A stretch of 64,000 nucleotides of DNA, taken from NCBI RefSeq assembly GCF_000425285.1, contig NZ_AUDD01000006.1, positions 116,852 through 180,851 of the forward strand. The letters run 5' to 3'. The notes beneath the pieces are model-generated. The model had not been told where the DNA came from. It saw only the letters and a list, made by a program, of their open reading frames with translations, and searched no databases. This document shows, piece by piece, positions 27,371 through 36,314 of the stretch. The number at the start of each line of letters is the position of its first letter. Position 1 is the stretch's first letter. The position numbers and the translations under genes are program-made. This stretch comes from Acidipropionibacterium jensenii DSM 20535 (lineage in GTDB: Bacteria > Actinomycetota > Actinomycetes > Propionibacteriales > Propionibacteriaceae).

Positions 27371-27378
27371 GCAGTCAC

Positions 27379-27384
27379 CATATA
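27379..27384 (-). promoter_or_regulatory. Putative -10 element of lipB (leaderless)
   Basis: On the minus strand, TATATG is followed by 8 bases and then the GTG start, the distance expected for transcription beginning at or beside the start codon. No recognisable -35. Confidence 0.35.
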
Positions 27385-27389
27385 CACCG

Positions 27390-27439
27390 ATCCCCTCCGC
27401 TGCGCGGACCCGTGTCGGGGCCCGTGCAGGGGAGGGGAT
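27390..27439 (-). terminator. Possible long-loop terminator after sucB
   Basis: ATCCCCTCC at 27390-27398 pairs with GGAGGGGAT at 27431-27439 around a 32-base GC-rich loop that can itself fold. It starts about 28 bp after the sucB stop and overlaps the lipB upstream region. Weak evidence. Confidence 0.3.
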
Positions 27440-27467
27440 GAGTCGGCTGGTTGAGTGGGAGGAGGGC

Positions 27468-28850
27468 TCAGAACTCGCCCCCGAAGTCGCCCTCCTCCAG
27501 GCGGTTCTTGACGCCGGTGAGGAAGCGGGCGGCGACCGCGCCGTCGATCAGACGGTGGTCGTAGCTCAGCGAGATGTACATCATGTCGCGGATCGCGATG
27601 GTGTCCTCGCCGAACTCATTGGTGACCACCACCGGGCGCTTCACCAGGGCCCCGGTGCCGAGGATGGCGACCTCCGGCTGGTTGACGATCGGGGTGTCGA
27701 ACAGGGCACCGGCCGAACCGTAGTTGGTGATGGTGAAGGTGCCACCGGCCAACTCGTCGGGAGTCACCTTGTTGTCGCGGGTCCGGGCCGCCAGATCGCC
27801 GATCTGGTGGGCCAGTCCTGCGATGTTGAGATCGCCGGCGTTCTTGATCACCGGGACCAGCAGGCCCCTGGGGGTGTCCACCGCGATACCGACGTTCTCG
27901 CTGGCGCCGTACTCGATCGTCCCGGCCTCGGTGTCGATCCGCGCGTTGAACTTGGGGTTCTGCTTGAGGGCCTCGACGATCGCCTTGGTGATGAAGGGCA
28001 GGTAGGACAGGCCCACTCCCTCGCGCGCCTTGAAGGCGGCCTTCTCGGCCTTGCGGATCCGCGAGATCGCGGTCATGTCGACCTCGACGGTGGCCGTCAA
28101 CTGGGCCGAGACGTGCAGCGAGTCGACCATCCGGGAGGCGATCACCTTGCGCAGCCGACTCATCTTCTCGGTCGTGCCGCGCAGTGCTGCCGCTTCCGCC
28201 GAGACCTCCTGGGCGGCCGCCCTGGCCGACGACGAGGCCGGCGCGGGGGACTGGGCGGGTGCCGGAACGGGAGTGGGGGCCTTGGCCTTCTCCGCGGCGT
28301 CGAGGACGTCCTGCTTGCGGATCCGCCCGCCGACGCCGGTTCCGGTGAGGGAGCCGAGGTCGATGCCGTTCTCCTTGGCGAGCTTGCGGACCAGCGGGGT
28401 GACGTAGACATCAGAGGAGGAGCTGGTGGCCCGCGGCGCCACGGCATTGCTGCCGGCCGACGGGGGGGCCGCCGGAGAGGGGGCTGAGGGAGCAGCCGGC
28501 GCGGGTGCCGGGGCGGGTGTGGCCGGTGCTGCGGGTGCCGGTGCGGGTGGTGGGGTGGGCTCGGACCTGGGGGGTTCGGGGGTGGCCGCGGGTGCGGGGG
28601 CTGGGGCGCTGTCGGGGTCTCCGATGACGGCCAGGACCGATCCGACGGCGGCGTCCTCGTCCTCGCGGACGCGGATCTCCAGGAGGGTTCCGGAGACGGG
28701 TGAGGGGACTTCGGTGTCGACCTTGTCGGTGGAGACCTCAAGGAGGGGTTCGTCTGCCTCGACGGTGTCGCCGACGGCCTTGAGCCAACGGGAGACGGTT
28801 CCCTCGGTGACGGACTCACCGAGCGCTGGGAGGGTGACTTCGGTCGACAT
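27468..28850 (-). CDS. sucB: 2-oxoglutarate dehydrogenase E2 (dihydrolipoamide succinyltransferase)
   Basis: A 460-residue E2 subunit. Domain order: one lipoyl domain (residues 1-80, lipoyl Lys43 in [11 protein letters not shown]), an Ala/Pro linker, a peripheral subunit-binding domain ([20 protein letters not shown]), a second linker and the acyltransferase core ending [16 protein letters not shown] with catalytic His432 and Asp436. In actinobacteria this gene can serve the 2-oxoglutarate or pyruvate dehydrogenase complex, so sucB versus dlaT is not settled. ATG 28850 with AAGGAG 8 bases upstream. It is the lipoylated substrate of LipA and LipB encoded downstream on the same strand. Confidence 0.93.
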   Translation of the reverse strand: MSTEVTLPALGESVTEGTVSRWLKAVGDTVEADEPLLEVSTDKVDTEVPSPVSGTLLEIRVREDEDAAVGSVLAVIGDPDSAPAPAPAATPEPPRSEPTPPPAPAPAAPATPAPAPAPAAPSAPSPAAPPSAGSNAVAPRATSSSSDVYVTPLVRKLAKENGIDLGSLTGTGVGGRIRKQDVLDAAEKAKAPTPVPAPAQSPAPASSSARAAAQEVSAEAAALRGTTEKMSRLRKVIASRMVDSLHVSAQLTATVEVDMTAISRIRKAEKAAFKAREGVGLSYLPFITKAIVEALKQNPKFNARIDTEAGTIEYGASENVGIAVDTPRGLLVPVIKNAGDLNIAGLAHQIGDLAARTRDNKVTPDELAGGTFTITNYGSAGALFDTPIVNQPEVAILGTGALVKRPVVVTNEFGEDTIAIRDMMYISLSYDHRLIDGAVAARFLTGVKNRLEEGDFGGEF

Positions 28851-28908
28851 GAGGTGGAGCTCCTTTGCAAGCCGCTACGTGTGAGTTTCAGCCTAGCCCG
28901 GGCTGTCG

Positions 28909-28914
28909 TAATGT
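28909..28914 (+). promoter_or_regulatory. Putative -10 element, leaderless start at 28922
   Basis: TAATGT followed by 7 bases and a GTG start codon. There is no Shine-Dalgarno before that GTG, in agreement with a leaderless transcript. Confidence 0.4.
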
Positions 28915-28921
28915 GCATGCA

Positions 28922-29302
28922 GTGACAGGATCGACCCGGAACCGATCATCGCGAACCGCCGCCGATGGTGGTCGCAGCTGGTGGCGCGTGTGCCTGGACG
29001 CCGCAGTGGTTGCTGTCGGGGTGGTCATCCTGGTCTGGGGGACCGTCGTGCTGACCCATCCCACGCTCACCTGCCGCGGGGTCGAGATGGGCCCGGGGGA
29101 CGTCTGCCACAAGTCCAGCTACACCTCGCTGCGGACCGACACCGTCCAGAGCTACGAGCAGCGACGCCGGGCGGTCGCGCAGTCGCGCCCCACCGTCATC
29201 GTCCTGGGGGCAGTGGTGACGGTCTTCGGCGCCGGAATGCTCACTCGGCGGTTGCGACGACCGGAGCCCCCAGCCCCCAGGCAGTCACCCCCCAAGCAGT
29301 GA
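28922..29302 (+). CDS. Small membrane protein, conserved actinobacterial type
   Basis: A 126-residue protein with two membrane helices: residues ~23-44 (VCLDAAVVAVGVVILVWGTVVL) and ~90-108 (VIVLGAVVTVFGAGML). Between them a short exposed loop carries two cysteines in LTCRGVEMGPGDVCHKSSY, a CxGxxMxPGDxC pattern seen in small actinobacterial membrane proteins; a disulfide is plausible. The tail is Pro/Gln-rich. GTG 28922 is preferred over upstream codons because of the -10-like TAATGT. Divergent from sucB. Function unknown. Confidence 0.65.
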   Translation: MTGSTRNRSSRTAADGGRSWWRVCLDAAVVAVGVVILVWGTVVLTHPTLTCRGVEMGPGDVCHKSSYTSLRTDTVQSYEQRRRAVAQSRPTVIVLGAVVTVFGAGMLTRRLRRPEPPAPRQSPPKQ

Positions 29303-29308
29303 CTCTCA

Positions 29309-29325
29309 GCCCCCAGGAAGGGGGC
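29309..29325. terminator. Short hairpin between convergent genes
   Basis: GCCCCC/GGGGGC stem with loop AGGAA, 7 bp after the stop of the plus-strand membrane protein gene and upstream of the stop of the next minus-strand gene. Confidence 0.5.
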
Positions 29326-29362
29326 CTTCAACCCTCAGCAGGTAACCCTCAAGCAGAGGCGC

Positions 29363-29581
29363 TCAGCCCTCGGCCAGGGACATCGGGGAGCGGACCGGAT
29401 TGCCGTCCTCGGCGAGGGTGGCAGCGTCCACCCCCTCCTCCGAGAGGTCCTCCCAGACCTCGGAGAACCAGGCGTCCGCCTCGTCGGCGGTCTCGAAGCT
29501 CTGGCTGGCACCCAGCTCGGCCAGCGCCTCGGCCGAGGCGGGGGTGGGACGGGGGACTGACAGGATCCACGCGAAGCTCAT
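29363..29581 (-). CDS. Small conserved actinobacterial protein
   Basis: A 72-residue acidic protein: MSFAWILSVPRPTPASAEAL, then SFETADEADAWFSEVWEDLSEEGVDAATL and the ending VRSPMSLAEG. The arrangement (short beta start, AW helix, GV-xx-VTL strand, PMxL) matches a widespread actinobacterial hypothetical family of about 70 residues. No catalytic residues or membrane segments. It sits 30 bp downstream of the DUF3043 gene on the same strand and may be cotranscribed. Function unknown. Confidence 0.65.
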   Translation of the reverse strand: MSFAWILSVPRPTPASAEALAELGASQSFETADEADAWFSEVWEDLSEEGVDAATLAEDGNPVRSPMSLAEG

Positions 29582-29611
29582 GGCACCCGAGCCTAGCCGG
29601 GAGCGCGTCTG

Positions 29612-30331
29612 TCAGGCCTTCTTGCGGGAGGCGGGGGCGACCCGGGGGGCCGGGTTGCGCCACCGGCGCGGCGTCATCGACCGGTTGTTCATGTAGCTCA
29701 GCATCCCCTTGCGCGAGGTCTCGGGATACTCGGAGATGAGCTGACGGCGAATCGGACGCCACAGTCGCCAGGCATCCACCGCCCAGCCGACCATCACGGC
29801 CAGCATCAGCACGGTCATCAGGTTCACCACCACGATGGCTCTCGGGAAGATCGTGATGATGATGAACCACAGGATCATCACGCCCAGGAAGATCGGCATG
29901 ATGAACTCGCTGAAGGTCCGGCGGGAGTCGATGTAGTCGCGGATGAGGATCCGCTCCGGCTTCTTCTCCATGTTCTCCAGGCCGGTGATCCGGGCCTGGC
30001 GCCTGGCGTCCCGGTCGCGTCGGCGCAGTTCCCGTCGTGACAGGTTGGGGTGCAGACGCGCCATTCTCGCCGCCTCGGCCTCGGCGCGGCTCGGTGTCGG
30101 ACCGCTCTTGCGCTGCGGTCCGCGACGCCCGGTCACGACCGTCTGACCGTTGGCGTCCTGACCCTTGTCACCCTGGCCCTTGGCGACCTGGTTGTCGGCG
30201 TCCCGGCCGGGTTCGGAGGCCCTCGGGGAGTGCTCTGCCGTGTCCCGGTCGGAGGCCTTGGCGGTCTCGGTCTGGCCCTGCTGGTACGGGCGGAAGAGTC
30301 CCACGCTGCGTCCTTGATCCGATATGTCCAC
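29612..30331 (-). CDS. DUF3043 domain membrane protein
   Basis: A 239-residue protein. The first ~110 residues are charged and disordered and contain the family motif GPTPSRAEAEAARM; next come LSRRELRRRDRDARR and IRDYIDSRRTFSEFIMP, then two membrane helices (about residues 148-190) and a basic C-terminus. This matches DUF3043, widespread in actinobacteria. GTG at 30331 was chosen because AGGAG lies 7 bases upstream; an in-frame ATG at 30337 would be only 1 base from that site. Divergent from pspA across a 245-bp region holding a TAGACT -10 candidate. Function unknown. Confidence 0.85.
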   Translation of the reverse strand: MDISDQGRSVGLFRPYQQGQTETAKASDRDTAEHSPRASEPGRDADNQVAKGQGDKGQDANGQTVVTGRRGPQRKSGPTPSRAEAEAARMARLHPNLSRRELRRRDRDARRQARITGLENMEKKPERILIRDYIDSRRTFSEFIMPIFLGVMILWFIIITIFPRAIVVVNLMTVLMLAVMVGWAVDAWRLWRPIRRQLISEYPETSRKGMLSYMNNRSMTPRRWRNPAPRVAPASRKKA

Positions 30332-30374
30332 CCCCATGCTCCTGGGGGCACTCCTTGGTGAAGGAGGCTCGGAC

Positions 30375-30380
30375 AGTCTA
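30375..30380 (-). promoter_or_regulatory. Putative -10 element of the DUF3043 gene
   Basis: TAGACT on the minus strand, about 38 bp before the first start codon; the hexamer fits the TANNNT consensus. No convincing -35. Confidence 0.3.
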
Positions 30381-30421
30381 GAAGATCCTGCCAAGATCGG
30401 TTCCCGGGCCCGGACTGGTCC

Positions 30422-30433
30422 CCCGAATTCGGG
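30422..30433. promoter_or_regulatory. Perfect 12-bp palindrome in the pspA/DUF3043 divergent region
   Basis: CCCGAATTCGGG, centred about 150 bp upstream of pspA and 95 bp upstream of the DUF3043 gene. It is AT-cored in a GC-rich setting, like an operator. No match to a known regulator was recognised. Confidence 0.3.
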
Positions 30434-30576
30434 CCCACAGGGTGATTGACGTCGTCTCGGGCGGACATCTTGACCCGGTGACCGTAGTCTTGAGGGCGTC
30501 ACCGGGACCGTAGGCGGTCGCGGGATGTCCGTGCCGCGGTCGCGGCCGAACCGAACGGAAGGATCCGACACCACCC

Positions 30577-31335
30577 ATGGCTGGAATTTTCGAGCGATTC
30601 TCGATGATCTTCCGCTCCAAGGCCAACAAGGCCCTGGACAAGGTGGAAGATCCGCGCGAGACGCTGGACTACTCGTATCAGAAACAGCTCGAGATGCTTC
30701 AGAAGGTGCGCCGCGGCGTCGCCGATGTCGCCACGAGCCGCAAACGCGTCGAGCTGCAGGCCAACCAGCTCAACAGTGAGATCGACAAGATGCAGCGGTC
30801 GGCCCAGCGTGCGCTGGAGCAGGGTCGCGAGGACCTGGCCCGCGAGGCGCTCACCCGCAAGGCGGGCCTGCAGTCCCAGTTCGACGATCTCCAGGCCCAG
30901 CACGCCCAGCTGCAGGGCGAGGAGGAGAAGCTGATCCGCGGCTCCCAGCGGCTGCAGGCCAGGGTCGACGCCTTCCGCACCAAGAAGGAGACCATCAAGG
31001 CCAGCTACTCCGCCGCCGAGGCCCAGACCCGCATCAATGAGGCCTTCACCGGCCTCAGCGAGGAGATGGGCGACGTAGGGATGGCCATTCAGCGCGCCGA
31101 GGACAAGACCCTGGAGCTCCAGGCCCGCGCCGGTGCCGTCGATGAACTCATCTCCGCCGGGGCGATCGACGACCCCACCGACATGCACAAGGACGGCATC
31201 ACGCGCGAGCTGGACGCCCTGTCGGCCGACTCCTCGGTCGAGCAGGAGCTGTCGGCGATGAAGGCCCAGCTGACGGGCGGTTCATCCGCCCGTCCGGAGC
31301 TGGAGCAGGGTGAGGACGGGAAGGACCAGAGATGA
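30577..31335 (+). CDS. pspA: PspA/IM30 (Vipp1) family envelope-stress protein
   Basis: A 252-residue, almost wholly helical protein. It starts MAGIFERFSMIFRSKANKALDKVEDP, the amphipathic helix that binds membranes, followed by long coiled-coil helices (residues ~28-190, rich in Gln/Glu/Lys/Arg: YQKQLEMLQKVRRGVADVA) and an acidic C-terminal tail. The family forms ESCRT-III-like oligomers that protect damaged inner membranes. It is followed by pspAA and a glycerate-kinase-like gene with 4-bp overlaps, an operon order seen in related genomes. GGAAGGA lies 12 bases before the ATG. A palindrome at 30422-30433 may regulate it. Confidence 0.95.
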   Translation: MAGIFERFSMIFRSKANKALDKVEDPRETLDYSYQKQLEMLQKVRRGVADVATSRKRVELQANQLNSEIDKMQRSAQRALEQGREDLAREALTRKAGLQSQFDDLQAQHAQLQGEEEKLIRGSQRLQARVDAFRTKKETIKASYSAAEAQTRINEAFTGLSEEMGDVGMAIQRAEDKTLELQARAGAVDELISAGAIDDPTDMHKDGITRELDALSADSSVEQELSAMKAQLTGGSSARPELEQGEDGKDQR

Positions 31336-31622
31336 TCATCCGCATCATGGGAGAGGGCCAGTGGGATGTTCCCGACTCGGTCCTCCATGAGCTCAACGGG
31401 ATCGACTCTCAGGTCGAGCACGCCGTCGCCACCGGCTCCCAGGAGGAGCTCACCACGGCCCTCACCCACCTCGTGAACACCCTGCGCACGCAGGGCCATC
31501 AGGTTCCCGACGACCAGATCCTCGACTCCGACCTCATCGTCCCCGATGAGACGGCGACCGTGGAGGAGGTCTCCCGGCTGCTCGCAGGCAATGGATCGGG
31601 AGACGGCCTGATCCCCGGGTGA
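31332..31622 (+). CDS. pspAA: PspA-associated protein PspAA
   Basis: A 96-residue soluble protein beginning MIIRIMGEGQWDVPDSVLHELNGID, the standard start of PspAA, which is always encoded next to actinobacterial pspA. The remainder is helical and acidic (LTTALTHLVNTLRTQGHQVP) with an LIVPDETATVEEV block. The start overlaps the pspA stop (ATGA) and its own stop overlaps the next start (GTGA), so the three products are probably translated in a fixed ratio. It is expected to act with PspA at the membrane; the mechanism is unknown. Confidence 0.92.
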   Translation: MIIRIMGEGQWDVPDSVLHELNGIDSQVEHAVATGSQEELTTALTHLVNTLRTQGHQVPDDQILDSDLIVPDETATVEEVSRLLAGNGSGDGLIPG

Positions 31623-32563
31623 GAGTTCTCGTCGCGACCGGATCCTGGCAGTCCCAGGACTCACCGGCCGGTCTCGACTCGGCGCAGGTCGGAGCGTGCC
31701 TGGCCCGGGCCTGGGCCCGACTGGGGGACGAGGCGGCCGTCCTCCCGGTGGCTCCGGCCGGGCAGGGCTTCGCCCACTGCCTGAACCGTCTCACCGGCGG
31801 CAGGCCGCTCAGCCCACGGTGGCCGGACGTCGGCGAGGACCGCTGGACGGCCTCATCGGCACCTTTGGGGGAGTTCCTCCGGTCGGCGCTGGGGGACCGG
31901 GACCCGGTCCGGCCCCCGGTTCTGGAGCTCGCCTCGGCCCCGTGGCGCGACGGCGGCCACGGAATGATGGACGCTCTGGGCCCGATGGCGTCACGGCTGT
32001 CCGGGATGACCCTGGTCACCTCGGTCGAGGAGGCCGATCGCCAGCTCACCGGACTGCGCGGGCTGGTCTCCACCGAGGCCCGCTCCGAGGGGATGGACCC
32101 GGCACGGATGCTCCGGCTCGACCAGGTGCTGTGCGACTGGGCCGCCGAGCTCACCGGTGCCCCCCAGGCCGGCACCGCCCCGGGATCCGGGGCGTCCGGC
32201 GGGGTCGGAATGGCAGTTTCCGCTCTGGGCGGAGAGGTCACCACCGGTTCCCGATTCCTCCTCGAGGCGGCCGCAGCGGAGCAGAGCGCCGCCACCGCCG
32301 ACCTCATCGTCACCGGGGTGCGCCACCTCGACGCGATGAGCCTGACCGGCGAGGTGGTCTCCACCGTGACCGGTCTGGCCGGGCGCGCGGGGGTCCCTGT
32401 GATCGCCGTGACGGCCACCAACGAGGTGTCCGAGCGGGAACTGCGGGCCGCCGGACTGGAGGCCGCCCTGGCCCTGGAACCCGGTACCGAGCCGGTCGGG
32501 CGCACCGGCGCCGCCGCGATCACCGACCTCGCCGTGCCGGTGGCGCGCACCTGGCACTGGTGA
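31619..32563 (+). CDS. Glycerate kinase-like protein, divergent
   Basis: A 314-residue protein related to the GlxK/GarK glycerate kinase family but shorter than the usual ~370-380 residues. The family block GASGGVGMAVSALGGEVTTG (residues 191-210) and the GVPVIAVTA strand are recognisable. However, the normally invariant T-G-E-G-R-L-D is TGVRHLD here (232-238), losing the Glu, and the N-terminal D-S-F-K-G segment is replaced by TGSWQSQDSPAGLDS. So it may not phosphorylate glycerate. GTG 31619 overlaps pspAA, giving a three-gene psp operon. A role in the envelope-stress response is inferred from context alone. Confidence 0.72.
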   Translation: MRVLVATGSWQSQDSPAGLDSAQVGACLARAWARLGDEAAVLPVAPAGQGFAHCLNRLTGGRPLSPRWPDVGEDRWTASSAPLGEFLRSALGDRDPVRPPVLELASAPWRDGGHGMMDALGPMASRLSGMTLVTSVEEADRQLTGLRGLVSTEARSEGMDPARMLRLDQVLCDWAAELTGAPQAGTAPGSGASGGVGMAVSALGGEVTTGSRFLLEAAAAEQSAATADLIVTGVRHLDAMSLTGEVVSTVTGLAGRAGVPVIAVTATNEVSERELRAAGLEAALALEPGTEPVGRTGAAAITDLAVPVARTWHW

Positions 32564-32607
32564 GTGGTTCGCCCGAGACGCGTTGGGCGGGCTCTGGGGG
32601 CACCTTC

Positions 32608-32715
32608 TAGACTGGTGGCGGTGCGGGTCGATGTCCCGCACCCGGATTTGTTCGAGCAGCATCGTCCGACCAGCACCGTTGGATCAACACCGATTGATCA
32701 GCTTGGAGTACCGAT
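32608..32715 (+). promoter_or_regulatory. Promoter and structured leader of erpA
   Basis: TAGACT at 32608-32613 fits a -10 box. About 7 bases later begins a perfect hairpin, GGTGCGGG/CCCGCACC (32620-32642), and nearer the gene a second one, GATCAA/TTGATC (32682-32699), before TTGGAG and the ATG at 32716. A transcript starting near 32620 would have a folded leader of ~96 nt. Function is inferred; no known riboswitch class was recognised. The first hairpin might instead terminate the psp operon. Confidence 0.45.
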
Positions 32716-33072
32716 ATGACTGACACTGTCAACGAGGCCCCCGCCATCGAGGGCATCATCCTCACCGATGCCGCGGCCGCCAAGGTCAAGGCCCTGCTCG
32801 ACCAGGAGGGTCGCACCGACCTCGCCCTGAGGCTGGCCGTCCAGCCCGGCGGATGCTCCGGCCTGCGCTACCAGCTGTTCTTCGACGAGCGTCACCTCGA
32901 GGGCGACGTCGTGGGGACCTGGAACGGCGTCGACGTCGTCACCGACCGGATGAGCGCCCCGTACCTGGCCGGCGCCACCATCGACTTCATGGACACCATC
33001 GAGAAGCAGGGGTTCACCATCGACAACCCCAACGCCACCTCGACCTGCGCCTGCGGCGACTCCTTCCACTGA
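32716..33072 (+). CDS. erpA: Iron-sulfur cluster insertion protein ErpA (A-type carrier)
   Basis: A 118-residue HesB/IscA-family protein. The three cluster-binding cysteines are C47 (QPGGCSGLRYQL) and C111/C113 (STCACGDSF). The ILTDAAAAKVKALL start and the GVDVVTDRMSAPYLAGATIDF segment are typical. A-type carriers deliver Fe-S clusters to apo-enzymes; nearby candidates are LipA and the Rieske protein QcrA. In actinobacteria this gene normally precedes ctaC, as here, but a strong terminator (33155-33195) separates them. TTGGAG lies upstream of the ATG; a hairpin-containing leader precedes it. Confidence 0.95.
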   Translation: MTDTVNEAPAIEGIILTDAAAAKVKALLDQEGRTDLALRLAVQPGGCSGLRYQLFFDERHLEGDVVGTWNGVDVVTDRMSAPYLAGATIDFMDTIEKQGFTIDNPNATSTCACGDSFH

Positions 33073-33154
33073 TCCAGAAGGTCGGCTGTCGGGGATCGTG
33101 TTCCGCTTACAGCGTCGACCCGTGAGGCCACCGGCGTCACACGTCGACTGATAT

Positions 33155-33195
33155 CACCCCGTCCGGTTCTCGAGCCGGACGGGGTGACTCTTTTT
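33155..33195 (+). terminator. Rho-independent terminator after erpA
   Basis: Perfect 12-bp stem CACCCCGTCCGG/CCGGACGGGGTG with an 8-base loop, followed by ACTC and five T. It isolates erpA from ctaC. Confidence 0.9.
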
Positions 33196-33271
33196 CGCTA
33201 TTGTTCGACCTGTCGGACACAACGGTCTTCTGTCGCGCCTGCGGCACGGCATGTGGCGGGAAGGGTGAGTC

Positions 33272-34153
33272 GTGAGAGCTCAAGTCGAACCTCGGCGGGC
33301 CAGAGTGGGCCGTCGGCTCGCGGCCGTGGGAGCGGGGCTGTCAGCGCTGATGCTGTCGGCGTGCAGTTCGCAGACTCAGGGGCAGGCTGCCAGGTTCGGT
33401 CTGGTGGACGGTGCCTCCGATCGTGCGGCGCACATGGAGTCGATGTGGACCGGTGCCTGGATCGCGGCACTCATCGTCGGAGTGTTCGTCTGGGGTCTCA
33501 TCATCTTCGCGGTCGTGCGGTTCCGCCGCCGCTCCGGTGATCCCGAGATTCCCCGGCAGTCGCGCTACCACCTGCCCCTGGAAGTCCTCTACACGATGGT
33601 GCCCTTCCTCATCATCGGGGTGCTGTTCTTCTACACGGTGCGCACCCAGAGCTCGGTCCTGGCCAAGGACACCAAGCCTCAGCACACCATCAACGTGGTG
33701 GGGCAGAAGTGGTCCTGGACCTTCAACTACATGGAGGCCGACAACCCGGCCGCCGGGTCCGTGGTGACCCGCGAGGCCGGAACCATCGAGAAGATTCCGG
33801 ACCTCTACCTGCCGGTCAACGAGTCGGTGAGGTTCCATCTCAACTCCGCCGACGTCATCCACTCCTTCTGGGTGCCGGCCTTCTACTTCAAGATGGACGT
33901 CATCCCCGGCCATCCCAACCAGTTCGACCTGACCCCCACCAGGGTCGGGGTCTACGACGGCAAGTGTGCCGAGTTCTGCGGCACCTACCACGCGAACATG
34001 CTCTTCAAGGTCCACGTCGTGCCGGTCTCCGAGTACAACGCTCACCTTCAGAAGCTCAAGGCGGCAGGCCAGACCGGAGAGGTGAAGGCACCGGCATCGG
34101 TGACCACCCTCGCCGGTTCCAGCCCCAGCCAGGAAGGAAGTGAGGGCAAGTGA
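33272..34153 (+). CDS. ctaC: Cytochrome c oxidase subunit II (aa3 type), lipoprotein
   Basis: A 293-residue subunit II carrying the CuA centre that accepts electrons from cytochrome c. A lipobox (LMLSAC, Cys31) follows the basic N-terminus; two membrane helices (about residues 55-75 and 105-125) precede the cupredoxin domain. CuA ligands: His in [11 protein letters not shown]-x3-C in [11 protein letters not shown], His of CGTYHANM, and Met in [14 protein letters not shown] supplies the aromatic electron-entry residue. GTG 33272 is the start, with AAGGGTGAG upstream. Its stop overlaps ctaD (GTGA). It belongs to the bc1-aa3 supercomplex with QcrCAB (39106-42715). Confidence 0.97.
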   Translation: MRAQVEPRRARVGRRLAAVGAGLSALMLSACSSQTQGQAARFGLVDGASDRAAHMESMWTGAWIAALIVGVFVWGLIIFAVVRFRRRSGDPEIPRQSRYHLPLEVLYTMVPFLIIGVLFFYTVRTQSSVLAKDTKPQHTINVVGQKWSWTFNYMEADNPAAGSVVTREAGTIEKIPDLYLPVNESVRFHLNSADVIHSFWVPAFYFKMDVIPGHPNQFDLTPTRVGVYDGKCAEFCGTYHANMLFKVHVVPVSEYNAHLQKLKAAGQTGEVKAPASVTTLAGSSPSQEGSEGK

Positions 34154-35886
34154 GCAGCGCAGCAGCACCACTGAACCGCGAGGCGATCGCCCCCGCCGGT
34201 GAGCGGACCACCACCCGGCACCGGGTCGGCAAGCTCATCTGGGACTACATGACGACCACCGACCACAAGAAGATCGGTCGGCTCTACTTCATCACGTCCT
34301 TCTTCTTCTTCCTCTTCGGCGGCGTGATGGCCCTCATCATCCGCGCCGAGCTGGCCTACCCGGGCATGCAGTTCGTCCACTACGAGACCTTCAACCAGCT
34401 GTTCACGATGCACGGCACGATCATGCTGCTGATGTTCGCGACCCCGCTGTTCGCCGGTTTCGCCAACTACGTGATGCCCCTTCAGATCGGCGCCCCCGAC
34501 GTCGCCTTCCCGCGGCTGAACATGTTCGCCTACTGGCTGTACCTGTTCGGCTCGCTGATCGCCTGCTCCGGATTCCTCACCCCCGGCGGTGCCGCCAGCT
34601 TCGGCTGGTTCGCCTATGCGCCGCTGTCGGACGCCATCAACACCCCCGGTGTCGGCGGCGACCTGTGGATGATGGGGATCTACCTGCTCGGCCTGTCCTC
34701 GATCCTCGGCTCGGTGAACTTCGTCACCACCATCATCACGATGCGCACCCCGGGCATGACGATGTTCCGGATGCCCATCTTCTGCTGGAACATCCTGGTC
34801 ACCTCGATCATGGTGCTGGTGACCTTCCCGGTGCTGTCGGCCGGCCTGCTGGTGATGGAGTCCGACCGGCTGCTGGGTTCCCACGTCTTCGACGCCGCCA
34901 ACGGCGGACCGATCCTGTGGCAGCACCTGTTCTGGTTCTTCGGCCACCCTGAGGTCTACATCCTCGCCCTGCCGTTCTTCGGGATCGTCACCGAGATCAT
35001 CCCGGTGTTCAGCCGCAAGCCGGTCTTCGGCTATGTCGGTCTGGTCTTCGCCACCCTGGCGATCGGCGGCCTGTCGATGTCGGTGTGGGCCCACCACATG
35101 TTCGTCACCGGTGCGGTCTCGCTGCCCTTCTTCTCCTTCATGACCTTCCTCATCGCGGTTCCGACCGGTGTGAAGTTCTTCAACTGGATCGGCACCATGT
35201 GGGGCGGGTCGATCAGTTTCGACACCCCGATGCTCTTCGTCGTCGGCTTCCTGGTGACCTTCCTGTTCGGCGGCCTGACAGGCGTCATCCTGGCCAGCCC
35301 CCCGATGGACTTCAATGTCTCCGACACCTACTTCGTCGTCGCCCACTTCCACTACGTGCTGTTCGGCACGGTGGTCTTCGCGATGTTCGGCGGCTACTAC
35401 TACTGGTGGCCCAAGATCACCGGGCGGATGCTCGACGAGACCTGGGGCAAGATCCACTTCTGGACCCTCTTCGTCGGCTTCCACACCACCTTCCTGGTCC
35501 AGCACTGGCTGGGTGTGGAGGGCATGCAGCGCCGGATCGCCGACTACGGCGCCTGGGAGGGCTTCACCACCCTCAACCAGGTGTCCACCTTCGGGGCCTT
35601 CCTGCTGGGCATCTCGATGCTGCCCTTCATGTGGAACGTCTGGATCTCCCGCAAGCACCCCAAGGTCGAGGTCGATGACCCCTGGGGCTGGGGGCGGACC
35701 CTGGAGTGGATCACCACCTGCCCGCCGCCGGCACACAACTTCGATCACATGATCCGGGTCCGTTCGGCCTCCCCGGCCTTCGACGCCGCCCATCCTGAAC
35801 TTCAGAAGGAGCCAGGATCCCTGGCGGGGGAGTCCGACGAGCCGCGCGAGCTCATCCACTCCAGCAAGCGAGAGGATCACCGATGA
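34150..35886 (+). CDS. ctaD: Cytochrome c oxidase subunit I
   Basis: A 578-residue catalytic subunit with 12 predicted membrane helices. Haem a and a3/CuB ligands are visible: His in [15 protein letters not shown] in [16 protein letters not shown] (His-Tyr crosslink), AHHMFVTG, and the paired histidines in [11 protein letters not shown]. The K-channel and D-channel regions look intact. The C-terminal ~60 residues are a charged extension. GTG start overlaps ctaC; the stop overlaps ctaF by ATGA, so ctaC-ctaD-ctaF form one transcript ending at the 36315-36356 hairpin. It reduces O2 to water and pumps protons. Confidence 0.98.
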   Translation: MSSAAAPLNREAIAPAGERTTTRHRVGKLIWDYMTTTDHKKIGRLYFITSFFFFLFGGVMALIIRAELAYPGMQFVHYETFNQLFTMHGTIMLLMFATPLFAGFANYVMPLQIGAPDVAFPRLNMFAYWLYLFGSLIACSGFLTPGGAASFGWFAYAPLSDAINTPGVGGDLWMMGIYLLGLSSILGSVNFVTTIITMRTPGMTMFRMPIFCWNILVTSIMVLVTFPVLSAGLLVMESDRLLGSHVFDAANGGPILWQHLFWFFGHPEVYILALPFFGIVTEIIPVFSRKPVFGYVGLVFATLAIGGLSMSVWAHHMFVTGAVSLPFFSFMTFLIAVPTGVKFFNWIGTMWGGSISFDTPMLFVVGFLVTFLFGGLTGVILASPPMDFNVSDTYFVVAHFHYVLFGTVVFAMFGGYYYWWPKITGRMLDETWGKIHFWTLFVGFHTTFLVQHWLGVEGMQRRIADYGAWEGFTTLNQVSTFGAFLLGISMLPFMWNVWISRKHPKVEVDDPWGWGRTLEWITTCPPPAHNFDHMIRVRSASPAFDAAHPELQKEPGSLAGESDEPRELIHSSKREDHR

Positions 35887-36278
35887 AGGTCGAACGTTGG
35901 GTATTCACCGGGCTGGCGATCTTCCTGCTCGTGATGACGCCGATCTACTGGCTGTCCGCCCACGAGATCGCCGGAGCCCTGGCCCTGGGACTCGCCGGAT
36001 TGATGTCGGTGATGATCGCCGGATACGTCCTGGCGGTCGGCCGGCGGATCGACGCCCGCCCCGAGGACGACAAGGAGGCCGAGGTCATCGACGGCGCCGG
36101 CACCCTGGGCTTCTTCCCCCCGACGAGCATCTGGCCCTTCTGGTGCGGGGTGACGGTGGCCCTGATCTGCCTCGGCCCGCCCTTCGGCTGGTGGCTGTCG
36201 GTGCTCGGCGTCGCGGTCGGCATCTGGGCCGTCTCCGGATGGGCCTTCCAGTTCTACCGCGGTGAGTACGCCCACTGA
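35883..36278 (+). CDS. ctaF: Cytochrome c oxidase subunit IV (actinobacterial CtaF)
   Basis: A 131-residue small subunit specific to actinobacterial aa3 oxidase, with four hydrophobic segments: [60 protein letters not shown] and [22 protein letters not shown]. The signature [21 protein letters not shown] segment ([19 protein letters not shown]) and the ending FYRGEYAH are typical. The start overlaps the ctaD stop by 4 bp. It stabilises the bc1-aa3 supercomplex. Confidence 0.96.
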   Translation: MKVERWVFTGLAIFLLVMTPIYWLSAHEIAGALALGLAGLMSVMIAGYVLAVGRRIDARPEDDKEAEVIDGAGTLGFFPPTSIWPFWCGVTVALICLGPPFGWWLSVLGVAVGIWAVSGWAFQFYRGEYAH

Positions 36279-36314
36279 GCCGCTCCAGCCGGCGGCCAGC
36301 GTGCGCATGCAAGC

